64,000 nucleotides of DNA, taken from NCBI RefSeq assembly GCF_014269205.2, contig NZ_JABWRY020000001.1, positions 5,318,001-5,382,000 of the forward strand. The letters are read 5' to 3'. This document shows, in pieces, positions 10,102-21,708 of the stretch. Made by a program: the position numbers and the translations under genes. Source of the DNA: Pseudomonas kermanshahensis (GTDB lineage Bacteria; Pseudomonadota; Gammaproteobacteria; Pseudomonadales; Pseudomonadaceae). Within the stretch, counting starts at the first letter, position 1. The number at the start of each line of letters is the position of its first letter. The notes beneath the pieces are model-generated. The model ran no database searches. It was given only the letters and a program-made list of their open reading frames with translations, and was not told the DNA's origin.

Positions 10102-12018
10102 ATGTACCGATGGTTAGCCCACTCGCTGGGGAATGTAAGCGTCAATCGCAAGCTAGGGCTAGGCTTTGGCCTGGTATTGCTCCTGACCCTGGCCATTACC
10201 CTGACCGGCTGGCACGGCCTGGACAGCGTCATCGACCGCGGTGACAAGCTGGGCAATATTTCGGTGATCCAGCAGTACACCCAGGAACTGCGCATCGCCC
10301 GCCAGCATTACCAGCGCAACCGCGATGACGCCGCCGTCGCCGAGCTGGAAAAGGCCCTGGCCAACCTCGATCGCCAAGTGACGTTGATGCTGGGCCAGAT
10401 CGACCACCCCGCCGACCGTCAGCGCCTCGAACAACAACGCGAGGCGGTGCGCATTTACCAGCAAGCGTTCAACGACCTGAAGCAGGCCGGCCAGCGCCGC
10501 GAGGCCAGCCGTAGTGTGCTCGGCGACAGTGCCGACAAGGCCGTCGAGCTGGTCGCCCGCGTGCAGCGGGGCCTGCTGAAAGGGGGCGACATCGCGCAAT
10601 ACCAGTATGCGGTCGAGGTAAGTGCGCTGCTGCAACAGGCGCGCTTCCAGGTCCGCGGTTACACCTACAGCGGCAACGCCAAGTTCCAACAGACCGCACT
10701 GAAGGCCATCGACGCAGCCCTGGCCGAACTCAAGGCACTGCCCGCCAAGGTGCCGGCAGAGCATGCCGCCAGCCTTGACGATGCCGCCACCGCCATGGCC
10801 GGCTACCGTGATGCGGTCAACCAGTTCAGCAACGCGCAGACGGCCAGCGAGCAAGCGCTGCAACACATGGCTGACCAAGGCACGGTGTTGCTGCAAGCCA
10901 GCCAGGCGATGACCACGTCGCAAACCGCAGTGCGCGACGCTGGCGCCACCCAGGCCAAAACCTTACTCGCCGCCGCCACCGCCTTGGCCTTAGTCCTGGG
11001 CCTGCTGGCGGCCTGGGCGATTACCCGGCAGATCATCATCCCGCTGCGCCAGACCCTCAGCGCTGCCGAGCGCGTGGCCAATGGCGACCTAAGCCATGAC
11101 CTGCAGGTGCAGCGCCGCGACGAGCTGGGCCAACTGCAGGCCAGCATGCAGCGCATGACCCAAGGCTTGCGCGAACTGATCGGCGGCATCGGCGACGGCG
11201 TCACGCAAATCGCCAGCGCTGCCGAAGAGCTGTCGGCGGTCACCGAGCAGACCAGCGCCGGGGTCAACAACCAGAAGGTCGAGACCGACCAGGTGGCGAC
11301 GGCCATGAACCAGATGACCGCCACCGTGCACGAGGTGGCGCGTAGCGCCGAGCAGGCCTCGGAAGCGGCTCTGATGGCCGACCAGCAGGCCCGCGAGGGC
11401 GACCGGGTGGTGGGTGAAGCGGTGGCGCAGATCGAACGCCTGGCCTGCGAAGTGGCCAACTCCAGCGAAGCGATGAACCAGCTCAAGGCCGAGAGCGACA
11501 AGATCGGCAGCGTCCTTGATGTGATCAAGTCGGTGGCCCAGCAGACCAACCTGCTGGCCCTTAACGCGGCAATCGAAGCGGCACGCGCAGGTGAAGCCGG
11601 GCGGGGCTTCGCCGTGGTGGCGGACGAAGTGCGCAGCCTGGCCCAGCGCACGCAACAGTCGACCGAAGAAATCGAAGAGTTGATCGCCGGCCTGCAAAGC
11701 GGCACCCAGCGCGTGGCCAGCGTGATGGACAACAGCCGCCAGCTGACCGACAGCAGCGTCGAACTGACCCGCCGCGCGGGCGGCTCGCTGGAGACCATCA
11801 CCCGGACGGTATCGTCGATCCAGGCGATGAACCAGCAAATAGCCACAGCGGCAGAGGAACAGACGGCCGTGGCCGAGGAGATCAACCGCAGCGTGATGAA
11901 TGTGCGGGACATCTCTGACCAGACGTCGGCGGCCAGTGAAGAGACGGCCAGTTCCAGTGTCGAGTTGGCGCGGTTGGGTACGCACCTCCAGGGGTTGGTC
12001 GGACGGTTCCGGCTCTGA
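10102..12018 (+). CDS. Methyl-accepting chemotaxis protein, HBM sensor (McpQ-like)
   Basis: The 638-residue protein has a first membrane helix near residues 14-35, a periplasmic all-helical region of about 250 residues, a second membrane helix near 289-310, a HAMP domain, and the cytoplasmic signalling hairpin whose tip ([24 protein letters not shown], split around residue 483) is invariant. The size of the sensor suggests the helical-bimodular (HBM) fold used by Pseudomonas organic-acid receptors. By position it corresponds to the citrate receptor I recall as McpQ of P. putida; that is inference. The ATG at 10102 has GGAGAG upstream, and the longer frame to 10048 crosses the promoter. Confidence 0.85.
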   Translation: MYRWLAHSLGNVSVNRKLGLGFGLVLLLTLAITLTGWHGLDSVIDRGDKLGNISVIQQYTQELRIARQHYQRNRDDAAVAELEKALANLDRQVTLMLGQIDHPADRQRLEQQREAVRIYQQAFNDLKQAGQRREASRSVLGDSADKAVELVARVQRGLLKGGDIAQYQYAVEVSALLQQARFQVRGYTYSGNAKFQQTALKAIDAALAELKALPAKVPAEHAASLDDAATAMAGYRDAVNQFSNAQTASEQALQHMADQGTVLLQASQAMTTSQTAVRDAGATQAKTLLAAATALALVLGLLAAWAITRQIIIPLRQTLSAAERVANGDLSHDLQVQRRDELGQLQASMQRMTQGLRELIGGIGDGVTQIASAAEELSAVTEQTSAGVNNQKVETDQVATAMNQMTATVHEVARSAEQASEAALMADQQAREGDRVVGEAVAQIERLACEVANSSEAMNQLKAESDKIGSVLDVIKSVAQQTNLLALNAAIEAARAGEAGRGFAVVADEVRSLAQRTQQSTEEIEELIAGLQSGTQRVASVMDNSRQLTDSSVELTRRAGGSLETITRTVSSIQAMNQQIATAAEEQTAVAEEINRSVMNVRDISDQTSAASEETASSSVELARLGTHLQGLVGRFRL

Positions 12019-12041
12019 TCAGCGATTTTCGGCGCGTGTGC

Positions 12042-12138
12042 CGGCCTCTTCGCGGGTAAACCCGCTCCCACAGGTACAGCGCTACCCTCAAAGCCAGCGC
12101 AAAGCCTGTGGGAGCGGGTTCACCCGCGAAGAGGCCGC
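12042..12138. repeat. REP pair (TGTGGGAGCGGG class)
   Basis: CGGCCTCTTCGCGGGTAAACCCGCTCCCACAGG-type sequence on the left (12042-12074) is mirrored by its near-perfect reverse complement on the right (12106-12138), with about 31 bases between. This is a typical Pseudomonas REP doublet placed between the two chemoreceptor genes. Confidence 0.85.
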
Positions 12139-12192
12139 CACAGGCAGAGCCTTCCTACCAGTTACAGCGAAATTTCCTACCTGATTTTCAGG

Positions 12193-12220
12193 TCAAGTCC
12201 TACACCTCCGCTGCCGATGG
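12193..12220 (+). promoter_or_regulatory. Flagellar sigma-28 (FliA) promoter of second chemoreceptor
   Basis: TCAAGTCC (12193-12200), a 12-base spacer, then GCCGATGG (12213-12220). The spacing is one base longer than in the first receptor's promoter but both boxes are well matched. The gene starts 62 bases downstream, so the two receptors have separate promoters rather than one transcript. Confidence 0.65.
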
Positions 12221-12281
12221 GCAGGAGTGTCATGCCGGCATTGTGCCCGCACGACCTCTCTCAAATGGACGGAGACTCACC

Positions 12282-14225
12282 ATGCTCGGTTACCTTAACC
12301 GCAGGCTCGGCAACATCGGTGTCGGCGCTAAGCTCGCCCTCGGCTTCGCCGTGGTCTTGCTGCTTACCCTGGCCACCACCCTCAGCGGTTGGCGCGCGCT
12401 GGATGGCGCCATCAGCCGTTCGGAACAACTCAGCGAAATCGGCCTGATCAACGACCTGGTCAAAGACCTCCGCGCAGAGCGCATCACCTACCGCGTGCTC
12501 AGTGATGACGCCAGCAGGTCGCGTATCGTGCGCATCCTCGATCAGCTGGAAGGCATGTTGGCTACCCTGCAGCAGCGCAGCAATGTCGATGACTCACGCC
12601 AGATGCTCACCCAGAAACTGCAGTTGCTGCAGCGTGTGCGCGACGACTTCGCTGAACTGCAACGCCTGGTCGGCCAGCGCCAAGCGCGGCGCGACGCGAT
12701 GCAGGCACAAGAACAGAAGCTCAACGACGTCATTGATGAGCTGCAGACCCAAGCCTTGCTGAAGATGCCCGACGATAACCGGCAAAGCGGCCTATTGGGC
12801 CTGATGGACACCCTTAGCCGTCACGTCGACGTTGCCAACCAGCAGAGCCTGGTGCCGGCCTATACCTTCTCGCCCGTCGAGGACTTCGCCAAGGTCGGTG
12901 ACGCTGCCTTGAATGCCGCCGACAGCAGCCTGGGGCAGTTGCTCAAGGACCTTGCGCCCTTGGGCCTGTCGCGCACATTGACCGAACAACCCGGCACCGA
13001 ACTGGCCAACTACCGCGCCAGCCTGGACCAGTACCGCAGCGTCGCCATACGGGTCGAGCAGTTGCAAGGCAATATGGAAAAGATGGGCGATGAACTCAGC
13101 GCCGTCAGCGTGGAGCTGGGCGAGCGCAAAGTCGAACAACGCGACAGCGAGGCCCTGGCCGCCCGCTCGTTGCTGACCAGCGTGGCCGTACTGGCGCTGC
13201 TGGTCGGCGTGCTCGCCGCCTGGCTGATCACCTTGCAGATCACCCAACCGCTGCGCCAGACGCTGACCTTGGCCGCCCGTATCGCCAAGGGCGACCTGAG
13301 CCAAGTCGAGCCGGTACTGCGCCGCGACGAGATGGGCCAGTTGCAGTCCAGCATGCGCGACATGACCTTGAGCCTGCGCGAGCTGATCGGCGGCATCGAC
13401 CAGGGCGTCGGCCACCTGTCGCAGGCGGCCTCACAGCTGGCGGCCAGCAGCGAAGACACCAAGCTGCGCATCAGCCAGCAACGCGAAGAAACCGACCAGG
13501 TCGCCACCGCCATGAACCAGATGAGCGCGACGGTGCAGGAAGTCGCGCAAAATGCCGAGCAGGCCTCCATGGCCGCGACCAACGCCGACCAGCAGGCGCA
13601 GATGGGCGACCAGGTGGTGGCCGAAGCCATCGGCCGCATCGAGCAACTGGCCGGGCAGATGGACCATTGCCTGGCGGCCATGCAGCACCTGGCGGGCGAG
13701 AGCCAACGCATTGGCAGCATCCTCGATGTGATCAAGTCGGTGTCCGAACAGACCAACCTGCTTGCCTTGAACGCGGCGATCGAAGCCGCACGGGCCGGTG
13801 AAGCCGGGCGTGGCTTTGCCGTGGTGGCCGATGAGGTGCGGGGTTTGGCCCAGCGTACCTCGACGGCAACCGAGGAGATCGGGCAGCTGATCGACAGCCT
13901 GCACAGCGGTACTGACGAAGTGAACCGTTTACTGGACAGCAGCAAGAGCCTGACCGAGCAGAGCGTGGAGCTGAGCCGCAAGGCCGGGCATGCGCTGGGG
14001 CAGATCACCGACACGGTGTCGAGTATCCAGGGCATGAACCAGCAGATTGCCACGGCCAGTGAAGAGCAAAGCGTGGTGGCCGAGCAAATCAACCGCAGTG
14101 TGCTGAATGTGCGCGATGTGTCGGACCAGACCAGCGCGGCCAGCGAACAGACGGCGGCGTCAAGCGGGGAGCTGGAGCAGTTGGGGCGGCAGTTGCGGGG
14201 GATGGTGGGGCGGTTCAGCCTTTAA
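12282..14225 (+). CDS. Methyl-accepting chemotaxis protein, HBM-type sensor
   Basis: This 647-residue receptor shares the architecture of its neighbour: a membrane helix near residues 14-36, a long helical periplasmic region, a second helix near 296-320, HAMP, and a signalling domain with the same tip motif at about residue 492. The first 35 residues and the cytoplasmic half are closely similar to the gene at 10102, while the periplasmic regions differ, suggesting tandem duplication followed by sensor divergence. The start ATG at 12282 has GGAG upstream; the longer frame to 12108 includes the REP element and promoter. The ligand is unknown. Confidence 0.85.
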   Translation: MLGYLNRRLGNIGVGAKLALGFAVVLLLTLATTLSGWRALDGAISRSEQLSEIGLINDLVKDLRAERITYRVLSDDASRSRIVRILDQLEGMLATLQQRSNVDDSRQMLTQKLQLLQRVRDDFAELQRLVGQRQARRDAMQAQEQKLNDVIDELQTQALLKMPDDNRQSGLLGLMDTLSRHVDVANQQSLVPAYTFSPVEDFAKVGDAALNAADSSLGQLLKDLAPLGLSRTLTEQPGTELANYRASLDQYRSVAIRVEQLQGNMEKMGDELSAVSVELGERKVEQRDSEALAARSLLTSVAVLALLVGVLAAWLITLQITQPLRQTLTLAARIAKGDLSQVEPVLRRDEMGQLQSSMRDMTLSLRELIGGIDQGVGHLSQAASQLAASSEDTKLRISQQREETDQVATAMNQMSATVQEVAQNAEQASMAATNADQQAQMGDQVVAEAIGRIEQLAGQMDHCLAAMQHLAGESQRIGSILDVIKSVSEQTNLLALNAAIEAARAGEAGRGFAVVADEVRGLAQRTSTATEEIGQLIDSLHSGTDEVNRLLDSSKSLTEQSVELSRKAGHALGQITDTVSSIQGMNQQIATASEEQSVVAEQINRSVLNVRDVSDQTSAASEQTAASSGELEQLGRQLRGMVGRFSL

Positions 14226-14247
14226 AACTGCTTGTGTTCATGCGCCT

Positions 14248-14348
14248 CCCTGTAGGAGCAGCCTTGTGCTGCGAAGAGGCCGGTAAACCACCCATAATCT
14301 TCGCAGCGCTTACCGGCCTCTTCGCAGCACAAGGCTGCTCCTACAGGG
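14248..14348. repeat. REP pair with perfect 39-bp arms
   Basis: Positions 14248-14286 and 14310-14348 are exact reverse complements over 39 bases, separated by 23 bases. The arms carry CTGTAGGAGCAGCC and TGCTGCGAAGAGGCC. The element lies between the convergent stops of the chemoreceptor and the ABC ATPase and could end both transcripts. Confidence 0.9.
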
Positions 14349-14354
14349 CTGTCG

Positions 14355-15089
14355 TTACAGTACCTGACGCAGAAACGCCTGCGCGCGCGGGTCCTTCGGT
14401 GCATCGAAGAACTGCGCCGGCGAGGCATCTTCCAGCAATTTGCCGTGATCGAAGAACAGCACCCGGTCCGCCACTTCACGGGCAAAGCCCATTTCGTGGG
14501 TGACGCAGACCATGGTCATGCCTTCCTGGGCCAGGGTCTTCATCACGTCCAGCACCTCGCCGACCATTTCCGGGTCGAGCGCCGAGGTCGGCTCGTCGAA
14601 CAGCATCACCTTCGGCTCCATCGCCAGGGCCCGGGCAATCGCCACCCGCTGCTGCTGGCCGCCAGAGAGGCGCGACGGGTACTCGTTGGCTTTCTGCGAA
14701 ATACCCACTTTCTCCAGCAGCGCACGGGCCTTGGCCTCGCGCTCGGCCTTGCCGCGCTTGCGCACGACTTTTTGCGCCAGGCACAGGTTTTCCAGCACGG
14801 TCATGTGCGGGAACAGGTTGAAATGCTGGAACACCATGCCGACTTCGCGGCGGTAGGCGTTGATGTCGGTCTTCGGGTCGGCCAGTTGCAAGCCGTCGAT
14901 GGCGACAACGCCTTCGTCGAAATGCTCCAGGCCGTTGAGGCAGCGCAGGAAGGTCGACTTGCCCGACCCCGACGGGCCAAGCACCACCACCACTTCGGCC
15001 TTGGCCACGCGCGTGGTGACGTTGTCCACCGCACGCACGACGTGGCCGCGGGTGTCGAAGACTTTTACCAGATCACGGACTTCAATCAC
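14355..15089 (-). CDS. Amino-acid ABC transporter ATP-binding protein
   Basis: The product is 244 residues from the GTG at 15089, which has GGAGG ten bases upstream; a TTG at 15098 would add three residues but sits too close to that site. It has Walker [15 protein letters not shown]-loop [15 protein letters not shown], signature LSGGQQQR, Walker [15 protein letters not shown] and the H-loop VTHE. This is the polar amino-acid (GlnQ/HisP-type) family. It overlaps the permease gene by eight bases and is the last gene of a binding protein-permease-ATPase operon. Confidence 0.93.
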   Translation of the reverse strand: MIEVRDLVKVFDTRGHVVRAVDNVTTRVAKAEVVVVLGPSGSGKSTFLRCLNGLEHFDEGVVAIDGLQLADPKTDINAYRREVGMVFQHFNLFPHMTVLENLCLAQKVVRKRGKAEREAKARALLEKVGISQKANEYPSRLSGGQQQRVAIARALAMEPKVMLFDEPTSALDPEMVGEVLDVMKTLAQEGMTMVCVTHEMGFAREVADRVLFFDHGKLLEDASPAQFFDAPKDPRAQAFLRQVL

Positions 15090-16044
15090 TTTGCGCAAGC
15101 CTCCGCTCGAGCCGGCTGGCCAAATGCGACAGCGGCAGGTTGATCAGCAGGTACAAGCCTGCCACGCAGAACCAGATCTCGAACGTCGAGAACGAGGTGG
15201 TGATGGCCTCGCGGCCGCTCTTGGTCAGTTCGGTAATGGCAATTACCGACACCAGCGAGGTGTCCTTGACCAGGCTGATGAACTGGCCGGCCAAGGGCGG
15301 CAGCACACGCTTGAAGGCCTGGGGCAGGATCACATGGCGCATCGACTGGCTGGCGTTCAAACCCAGCGAACGGGCCGCCTCGTTCTGGCCGCGGGCAATC
15401 GACTGCACGCCGGCACGCACAATCTCGGCGACATAGGCGCCGGTGAACAGCGCCAGCGCAGCCACCCCGGCGAACTCGCGGGACAGGTTGAGCACAGTGC
15501 CGATGAAGAAGTAGAAGATGAAAATCTGTACCAGCAGCGGTGTGCCGCGCACCAGTTCGACGTAAACGGTCGACAGGTCACGCAGGGTCGGGTTGTTCGA
15601 CAGCCGGCACAGGCCCGCGAACAGGCCGATCACCAGGCCCAGGGCACCGGACACCACCGACAGCCACAACGTGGTCCACAGGCCCCACGCCAACGGGCCT
15701 GCCGCCCAATGGCGGGTCACGCCGATCTGGTCGCCCTCAGCCACATCATCGCCACGGCTCAGCAGCAGGCTGTTGCTGTCGACGTCGAGCACCTGCTCGG
15801 CGCCCCCTTCTTCCTTCAGCGTTACGCGGGCAGTGTCACCGGAAACGACGATGTCCTGCACGGTGCCATAGCCGGCCGCGCGCTGGGCTTCTTCGGCCTG
15901 GTAAGCAAAATATTGCGGGACGCGGTTCCAGCGCCACTCGTAAGACATCATCGAGGTGGCCAGGTACAGGCTGACTGCCAGGCCCACCAACACCAGCGCG
16001 GTCAGCGCGTGCCAGGGCCACTGGGCTTTTTTGTGTTTGATCAC
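15082..16044 (-). CDS. Polar amino-acid ABC transporter permease with large N-terminal insertion
   Basis: This is a 320-residue inner-membrane permease. The first membrane helix (about residues 12-29) is followed by about 85 mostly hydrophilic residues, then the usual HisM/GlnP permease core from about residue 115. The core includes the EAA loop [29 protein letters not shown], split here at its conserved G. Family members are usually 220-250 residues, so the extra periplasmic segment is notable. One permease gene suggests a homodimeric transporter. The substrate cannot be read from sequence. Confidence 0.9.
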   Translation of the reverse strand: MIKHKKAQWPWHALTALVLVGLAVSLYLATSMMSYEWRWNRVPQYFAYQAEEAQRAAGYGTVQDIVVSGDTARVTLKEEGGAEQVLDVDSNSLLLSRGDDVAEGDQIGVTRHWAAGPLAWGLWTTLWLSVVSGALGLVIGLFAGLCRLSNNPTLRDLSTVYVELVRGTPLLVQIFIFYFFIGTVLNLSREFAGVAALALFTGAYVAEIVRAGVQSIARGQNEAARSLGLNASQSMRHVILPQAFKRVLPPLAGQFISLVKDTSLVSVIAITELTKSGREAITTSFSTFEIWFCVAGLYLLINLPLSHLASRLERRLAQSD

Positions 16045-16066
16045 GTGGGGTACTTCCGTAAATGCG

Positions 16067-16091
16067 AACGCGCAGGGTTTGCCTGCGCGTT
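16067..16091 (-). promoter_or_regulatory. Intercistronic hairpin between binding protein and permease genes
   Basis: AACGCGCAGG (16067-16076) and CCTGCGCGTT (16082-16091) form a perfect 10-bp stem with a 5-base loop in the 78-base gap. There is no T tract. Such hairpins commonly protect the upstream message so that the binding protein is made in excess over the membrane subunits. Confidence 0.55.
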
Positions 16092-16122
16092 GGGGTCAAA
16101 GGCTGGGCTTGTGGCCTGGGCC

Positions 16123-16923
16123 TTATTCCATTTCCTTCAGCCAGTCCTTGTTCTTGAACCACTTGTCGTGGATACGATCGTAGGTCCCGTCATGCTTGAT
16201 CTGGTGCAGGAAGTTGTTGATGAAGTTGATGCTGTCGTAGTCGCCCTTCTTCAGGCCGAACGCCAGTGGCTCGTAGGTGAAGGGTTCTTCGAGGAACAGC
16301 AGCTTGCCAGCGCCGGCCTTTTCCACCGCCACCACGTTGTACGGGGCATCGTAGACGAAGGCATCGGCCTTGCCGTTGACCACGTCCATTACCGCTTCCT
16401 GCTCGTTGTCATAGCCGTGGTACTTGGCTTTGCCGATCAGCTTCTTGGAAACCATCTCGCCGGTGGTGCCGAGCTTGGAGGTGATGCGGTACTTCTCGTT
16501 GTTCAGGTCTTTGTAGGTCTTGATCTCGCCTGCCAGCTCCTTGCGGATCAGCAGGGTCTGACCGACCACGATGAAGGGTTCGCTGAAGTTCAGGCGCAGG
16601 TTGCGTTCCTGGGTCAGGGTCATGCCGCTGCCGATCATGTCGAACTTGTCGGTCAGCAGGGCTGGGATGATGCCATCATAGGCGGTGGAGACCGTCTCCA
16701 GCTTGACGCCCATGGACTTGGCCATGGCCTTGAGGATATCGACTTCGAAGCCGATGATCTCGCCACGCTTGTTGGTCATCTGGAACGGCATGTAGGTTGG
16801 GTCCATGCCCACTTTCAGGGTGCCGCGCTTGACCGCGTCTTCGATGGCGCCAGCCTGGGCTGCCGAGACCGCGACCAGGGCGGTGACACCGACCAGCAGT
16901 CGCGAAAGGTATTTCTTGATCAT
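16123..16923 (-). CDS. Periplasmic amino-acid binding protein of ABC transporter
   Basis: The 266-residue protein starts at the ATG at 16923 (AGGGGA seven bases upstream) with a Sec signal peptide (MIKKYLSRLLVGVTALVAVSAAQAGA; cleavage likely after AQA). The mature SBP_bac_3 domain opens with GTLKVGMDPTYMPF and carries the ligand arginine in MTLTQERNLRLNFSEPF. The closing lobe includes KLGTTGE and KADAFVYDAPYN. It is the first gene of the operon with the permease and ATPase downstream. The ligand is probably a polar or acidic amino acid, but this is not determined. Confidence 0.9.
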   Translation of the reverse strand: MIKKYLSRLLVGVTALVAVSAAQAGAIEDAVKRGTLKVGMDPTYMPFQMTNKRGEIIGFEVDILKAMAKSMGVKLETVSTAYDGIIPALLTDKFDMIGSGMTLTQERNLRLNFSEPFIVVGQTLLIRKELAGEIKTYKDLNNEKYRITSKLGTTGEMVSKKLIGKAKYHGYDNEQEAVMDVVNGKADAFVYDAPYNVVAVEKAGAGKLLFLEEPFTYEPLAFGLKKGDYDSINFINNFLHQIKHDGTYDRIHDKWFKNKDWLKEME

Positions 16924-17084
16924 CACCAAGTCCCCTAGCAAGAAAAGAAGCAAATCTTATTGTTGGCACGGCCGTACGGCCGAAGCGTTCTATCGGAGAG
17001 GGATGCTAACGCATGGCGGCCCGGGGACCTAGAGCTGGGGGGGACTTTGTTGGCCAAAATCGAGTAGAGGGGGCTATTGCTGGC

Positions 17085-17186
17085 GAGGGCTGCGCCCTCG
17101 TTTCGCGGCACAAGGCCGCTCCTACAGAGGCATGCATATCCTGTAGGAGCGGCCTTGTGTCGCGAATGGGCCGCAAAGCGGCCCCG
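17085..17186. repeat. REP pair downstream of opgH
   Basis: CGCGGCACAAGGCCGCTCCTACAG (17104-17127, given as two blocks around the central C) is mirrored at 17141-17164 with one change, flanked by the GAGGGCTGCGCCCTC and GGGCCGCAAAGCGGCCC hairpins. It starts the gap between opgH and the ABC transporter promoter. Confidence 0.85.
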
Positions 17187-17193
17187 GGGTCTA

Positions 17194-19767
17194 TCAGGCG
17201 CCGACGAGTGCCGGTTGGCCTTCATTCTCTGGATGCAACGGCAACAACGGCGAGTGCGGGTCGTTTTCGATCGACGCACGCCACACATCGATCCACGCCG
17301 CGTTCTGCCCGGCCCAGACCTGCTCATGCAGGCGCGACAAGGCAACCGGGTCGCTGAGCAAGGCCAGGCGGGTGCTGAGGTCGAGCCCTTGCGGCCCCAC
17401 TTCCAGCGCCTTGGCCACACGCTCGGCGCGCAGCGCTTCGATCGGCGCTGCCTGGCCATGGCGAGCCGTCGCCATGGCGCAGGCCAGGGCGTTCTGCCGT
17501 GGGTCGACCACTGCCCGCACGAAGCCGTCATGCAGGGCATGCCAGCGGTTCTCGTGGGTGTATTGGTCGGTTGCCAGCAGCTCTTGCGGCGTGGCGTATT
17601 CCTCAGGGATCAGGAACAGCTTCTCGTCCTTGGCCGCCAGGCCCAGGCGGGTACGGCTGGAAATCACCGACACCGGGATCGACAGCACCAGCGAACCCAC
17701 GATCGGCGCCAGCCACCACAGGAAGCTCGGGTTCAGCCAGGCCACCAGCGCTGCCCAGGCAAAGCCCAGCAGGGTTTGTGGGCCATGGCGGCGCACGGCT
17801 TCGCTCCACGGCGTGGAGTCGTCGTCACGCTGCGGCGAGTTCCAGGTCGCGGCCCAGCCGAGGAACGCGGCCAGCACGAAGCGGGTGTGGAAGATCATGC
17901 GCACCGGCGCCAGCAGCATGGAGAACAGCATCTCCATCAGCATCGACAGGGTGACCTTGATGCGCCCGCCAAACTCGACCGCACCCTTGGCCCAAATCAG
18001 GATGATGCTGAGCAGCTTGGGCAGGAACAGCAGCACGATGGTGGTGGAGAACAGCGCGACGGCCTTCTCCGGGTGCCATTGTGGCCACAGCGGGTAAAGC
18101 TGGTACGGCTCGATGAAGTACTGCGGCTCCATCAAGGTGTTGGTCGCCAGCAGCGCCGTCGACAGCACCAGGAAGAAGAACCACAACGGCGCCGACAGGT
18201 ACGACATCACGCCGGTGAGGAACACCGCACGGTGCACCGGGTGCATACCCTTGACCAGGAACAGGCGGAAGTTCATCAGGTTGCCGTGGCACCAGCGGCG
18301 GTCGCGCTTGAGCTCGTCGAGCAGGTTCGGCGGCAGCTCTTCGTAACTGCCCGGCAGGTCGTAGGCAATCCACACGCCCCAGCCGGCACGGCGCATCAGC
18401 GCGGCTTCGACGAAGTCGTGGGAGAGGATCGCACCGGCGAACGCACCCTTACCCGGCAACGGCGCCAAGGCGCAGTGCTCGATGAACGGCTTCATGCGGA
18501 TAATCGCGTTGTGGCCCCAGTAGTGCGACTCGCCCAGCTGCCAGAAGTGCAGGCCGGCGGTGAACAGCGGGCCATACACGCGGGTGGCGAACTGCTGCAT
18601 GCGCGCATACAGGGTATCCATGCCCGACGCCTTGGGCGCGGTCTGGATGATGCCGGCGTCCGGGTTGGCCTCCATCAGGCGCACCAGGCTGCTCAGGCAC
18701 TCGCCGCTCATGACGCTGTCGGCGTCGAGCACGACCATGTACTTGTACTCGCCACCCCAGCGACGGCAGAAGTCGTCGAGGTTGCCGCTCTTGCGCTTCA
18801 CCCGGCGCCGACGGCGGCGGTAGAAGATGCGGCCAAAGCCTTTGGTCTCGCGGCACACGTCCAGCCAGGCCTGTTGCTCGGCCACGGCGATGTCGGTGTC
18901 GTTGGTGTCGCTGAGCACGAAGAAGTCGAAACGGTCGAGGTTGCCGCTGGCGGCCACCGACTCGAACGTTGCCCGCAGGCCGGCGAACACACGCGGCACA
19001 TCTTCGTTGCAAATCGGCATGACCAGCGCGGTGCGTGCCTCGGGCGCGATCGGCTCATTGCCGGCACTGCTGCCGGAAATGCGGTATTTGTCGCGCCCGG
19101 TGAGCAGCTCGAGGAAGCCCATCAACGCGGTCCAGAAGCCCGCCGACACCCAGCAGAACAGGATGCCGAACAGAATCAGGATGGACGTCTGCAAGGCATA
19201 CGGCCAGACCTGCACGACGGTATCCCACAGCGGCTGGTTGACCACCTCGTCGAGGTCGACGAACGACCAGCCCTGGTACGGCAGGATGCCCTTCATGTAC
19301 CAGCCGGCAACGATGGTCTGGCCGATCATCAGGGTCAGCAGGATATAACGGCGGATCGAGCCGACCGTGCGCCAGCGGGCCTTGGGCAGCTCACGCTGCT
19401 CTGGCTGCGGCGCGTTGGTGCGCCCGGTCATGCGGCGCCACATGCGGATCAGCACGTTGGTGCGCCAAGGCTCGGGCACGACACGGGTGCGCTTGATCGG
19501 CGGTGCGATTTTCAGGCACAGCCGGCCGCTGCCGTCGACGCCGAGCATTTCGGCGTCTTCGAGTTCGGCGGCGCTGCCCACGGTCAACCGCGGGCCCACC
19601 GAAGCCTGCACGGCCTCGGCGGCGTTGGCGGCCGGGTTGGCCGCCAGGCGTTGGTGCAGCTCACTGAACGAGGTGCAGCTGGCGAGTTCCGCGCGCTGCT
19701 CATCGCTCAGTGGGAGGTGGGCCAGGTATTCGCCGAGCGATACCGGCCTTGCGCTTGAGTTACTCAT
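17194..19767 (-). CDS. opgH: Osmoregulated periplasmic glucan glucosyltransferase OpgH
   Basis: This 857-residue inner-membrane processive glycosyltransferase polymerises glucose from UDP-glucose into the backbone of osmoregulated periplasmic glucans. The GT2 catalytic domain shows VLDADSVM (donor-binding Asp), the DHDFVEAA segment (catalytic Asp) and the RDRRW motif of the QxxRW type. Several membrane helices flank the catalytic domain (one pair near residues 140-200, the rest after 510). The ATG lies inside the end of opgG (8-base overlap), so the two genes are translationally coupled. Confidence 0.96.
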   Translation of the reverse strand: MSNSSARPVSLGEYLAHLPLSDEQRAELASCTSFSELHQRLAANPAANAAEAVQASVGPRLTVGSAAELEDAEMLGVDGSGRLCLKIAPPIKRTRVVPEPWRTNVLIRMWRRMTGRTNAPQPEQRELPKARWRTVGSIRRYILLTLMIGQTIVAGWYMKGILPYQGWSFVDLDEVVNQPLWDTVVQVWPYALQTSILILFGILFCWVSAGFWTALMGFLELLTGRDKYRISGSSAGNEPIAPEARTALVMPICNEDVPRVFAGLRATFESVAASGNLDRFDFFVLSDTNDTDIAVAEQQAWLDVCRETKGFGRIFYRRRRRRVKRKSGNLDDFCRRWGGEYKYMVVLDADSVMSGECLSSLVRLMEANPDAGIIQTAPKASGMDTLYARMQQFATRVYGPLFTAGLHFWQLGESHYWGHNAIIRMKPFIEHCALAPLPGKGAFAGAILSHDFVEAALMRRAGWGVWIAYDLPGSYEELPPNLLDELKRDRRWCHGNLMNFRLFLVKGMHPVHRAVFLTGVMSYLSAPLWFFFLVLSTALLATNTLMEPQYFIEPYQLYPLWPQWHPEKAVALFSTTIVLLFLPKLLSIILIWAKGAVEFGGRIKVTLSMLMEMLFSMLLAPVRMIFHTRFVLAAFLGWAATWNSPQRDDDSTPWSEAVRRHGPQTLLGFAWAALVAWLNPSFLWWLAPIVGSLVLSIPVSVISSRTRLGLAAKDEKLFLIPEEYATPQELLATDQYTHENRWHALHDGFVRAVVDPRQNALACAMATARHGQAAPIEALRAERVAKALEVGPQGLDLSTRLALLSDPVALSRLHEQVWAGQNAAWIDVWRASIENDPHSPLLPLHPENEGQPALVGA

Positions 19768-21484
19768 CGGCAGGCAACTGATAGGTCCAGGTCTCGGTCA
19801 GCACTTTTTCGGTGGTGGCCGGGGTACCGTTGGTGGACGCCGCATCGGCGGCAGGTTGTTCGGCCTTGGCGTCTTTCTCGGCCTTGGCATGCTTGGCAGC
19901 GGCCTTGTCCTGCTTGGCGTCCTTGGCAGCAGGCTTGGCAGGCTCGACAGGCACGTCGCGCACCAGCGCAGCGCGCATTTCCGTCGATTTGTTGGCTTCC
20001 TTGACCTTCAACCGCAGGGTCAGGCGCCAGCCTTTGCTTTCTGGGTTATAGCGCAGGTTGTTCTCGACCACCTCGGCGTTATCGCCAACGCTGACCTGGC
20101 TACGTACCGCGGCGTCTTCCGGCAGAGCAGCCAGGTTGGCACCGGCGAAGTCGACGATGAACGCCACGCTGCCGTCAGGCTGACGGATCAGGTTGGACTG
20201 TTTGACGTCGCCCGTGGAACGCATTGTCTGAGTGACCGAGGCCAGGTCCTGGGCCTGGAACTGGGCTTCCTGGATGGTCCAGTGCAGGCGGTAGTCGTAC
20301 TCGAACGGCTTGCCTGGCTCCGGCAGGGTCTCTGGGCTCCAGAAGGCCACGATGTTGTCGTTGGTTTCGTCGGCAGTCGGGATCTCGACCAGGTCGACGG
20401 TGCCCTTGCCCCAGTCACCTTTTGGCTCGATCCAGGCGCTTGGGCGCTTCTGGTAGTTGTCATCGAGGTCTTCGTAGTCCTTGAAGTCGCGATGACGCTG
20501 CATCAGGCCGAAACCACGCGGGTTCTCGACGCTGAAGTTGCTCACGGCCAGGTGTTTCGGGTTGTTCAGCGGGCGCCACAGCCACTCGCCGTTGCCGGCA
20601 TGGATCGACAGGCCTTCGGAGTCGTGCAAGGCCGGGCGGTAGTTCATGACCCGGGAAGGCTGGTTAGGGCCGAACAGGTACATGCTGGTGAGTGGCGCGA
20701 TGCCCAGGCGGCTGACGTGGTCACGCAAGTAGACCCGCGACTTGACGTCGACCACGGTGTCGCTGCCCGGACGCAGGGTCAGCTTGTAGGCACCGGTGGA
20801 GCGCGGCGAGTCCAGCAGGGCGTAGATCACCAGGTGCTTGTCGGTAGCCTTCGGCTTCTCGACCCAGAACTCGGTGAACCGCGGGAACTCCTCGCCCGAC
20901 GGCAGCGCGGTGTCGATGGCCAGGCCACGAGCCGACAGGCCGTACACATGGCCCTTGCCGACCACGCGGAAATAGCTGGCGCCAAGCAGGGTCATGATCT
21001 CGTCCTGCTTGTCGGCCTTGTTGATCGGGTAAAGCACGCGGAAACCGGCATAGCCCAGATTCTTGGTGGTTTCCGGGTCGTGCGGCACGTCACCGAACTC
21101 GAAGCGGCTCGGGTCGTACTTGATTTCTTCGACCTTGGTGGCGGTGACTTCGTTGATTTTCACCGGGGTGTCGAAGTGCATGCCCTGGTGGTAGAACGAC
21201 AGCTTGAAGGGGGTCTTGTCCTTGGCCCACTCGGCCTTTTCCTGCAGGAAGTGAATCTTCTGGTAGTCGGCGAACTTCATGTCGCGGAACACCGCAGGCA
21301 GATTGCTCTTCGGTGCTTCGTACTTCTGGCCGGCCAGATCCTTTGCCTTGGCTGCAACATCGTCAAGATTGAATGCCCACAGCTGGCCCGCGTTCATCAG
21401 GCCGACCAGTGCCACACTGGCCATCAGGGCCTTACGTAGCCGAATGCCGGGGATTCTTGATGCTTTATGGGGACTAACAATCAC
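19760..21484 (-). CDS. opgG: Periplasmic glucan biosynthesis protein OpgG
   Basis: The 574-residue product (from GTG) carries a long signal peptide ending [13 protein letters not shown], then the OpgG domain characterised by [23 protein letters not shown] and GEWLWRPL. It acts in the periplasm with OpgH in glucan elongation or branching. I prefer the GTG at 21484, which has GAGGG eight bases upstream, over the ATG at 21511, which has no clear ribosome-binding site. The C-terminus has an unusual alanine/lysine-rich tail (about residues 510-550, [22 protein letters not shown]) of low complexity, typical of pseudomonad OpgG in my memory but not checked. Confidence 0.93.
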   Translation of the reverse strand: MIVSPHKASRIPGIRLRKALMASVALVGLMNAGQLWAFNLDDVAAKAKDLAGQKYEAPKSNLPAVFRDMKFADYQKIHFLQEKAEWAKDKTPFKLSFYHQGMHFDTPVKINEVTATKVEEIKYDPSRFEFGDVPHDPETTKNLGYAGFRVLYPINKADKQDEIMTLLGASYFRVVGKGHVYGLSARGLAIDTALPSGEEFPRFTEFWVEKPKATDKHLVIYALLDSPRSTGAYKLTLRPGSDTVVDVKSRVYLRDHVSRLGIAPLTSMYLFGPNQPSRVMNYRPALHDSEGLSIHAGNGEWLWRPLNNPKHLAVSNFSVENPRGFGLMQRHRDFKDYEDLDDNYQKRPSAWIEPKGDWGKGTVDLVEIPTADETNDNIVAFWSPETLPEPGKPFEYDYRLHWTIQEAQFQAQDLASVTQTMRSTGDVKQSNLIRQPDGSVAFIVDFAGANLAALPEDAAVRSQVSVGDNAEVVENNLRYNPESKGWRLTLRLKVKEANKSTEMRAALVRDVPVEPAKPAAKDAKQDKAAAKHAKAEKDAKAEQPAADAASTNGTPATTEKVLTETWTYQLPADE

Positions 21485-21708
21485 GAGCAACCCTCGCCGA
21501 AAACAGATCATGAAACCAACGGCCAGCGACTAATGCCGGGTTGGCGAGCACTGTTCGGACCCCGTGAGGGCGTAATGATTCCCCAAACGGATCCAGACAA
21601 TGCTCGAGTCAGAGTGAAACGAACCTGCGAACGCAGGTCCATGCAGCGCGCGATTATCCAGCAGGTCGCGTGACAACGCATCAGGCTGGACTAACTATTT
21701 ATCGTACA

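Noticed and set aside
14860..16938. 692-codon open frame antisense to the ABC transporter
   Set aside because: It spans three well-supported genes on the other strand and an intergenic hairpin; no protein motifs are seen.
17077..19758. 893-codon open frame antisense to opgH
   Set aside because: Exact mirror of opgH, rich in Arg/Gln/His, beginning inside a REP element. The codon pattern of opgH explains the absence of stops.
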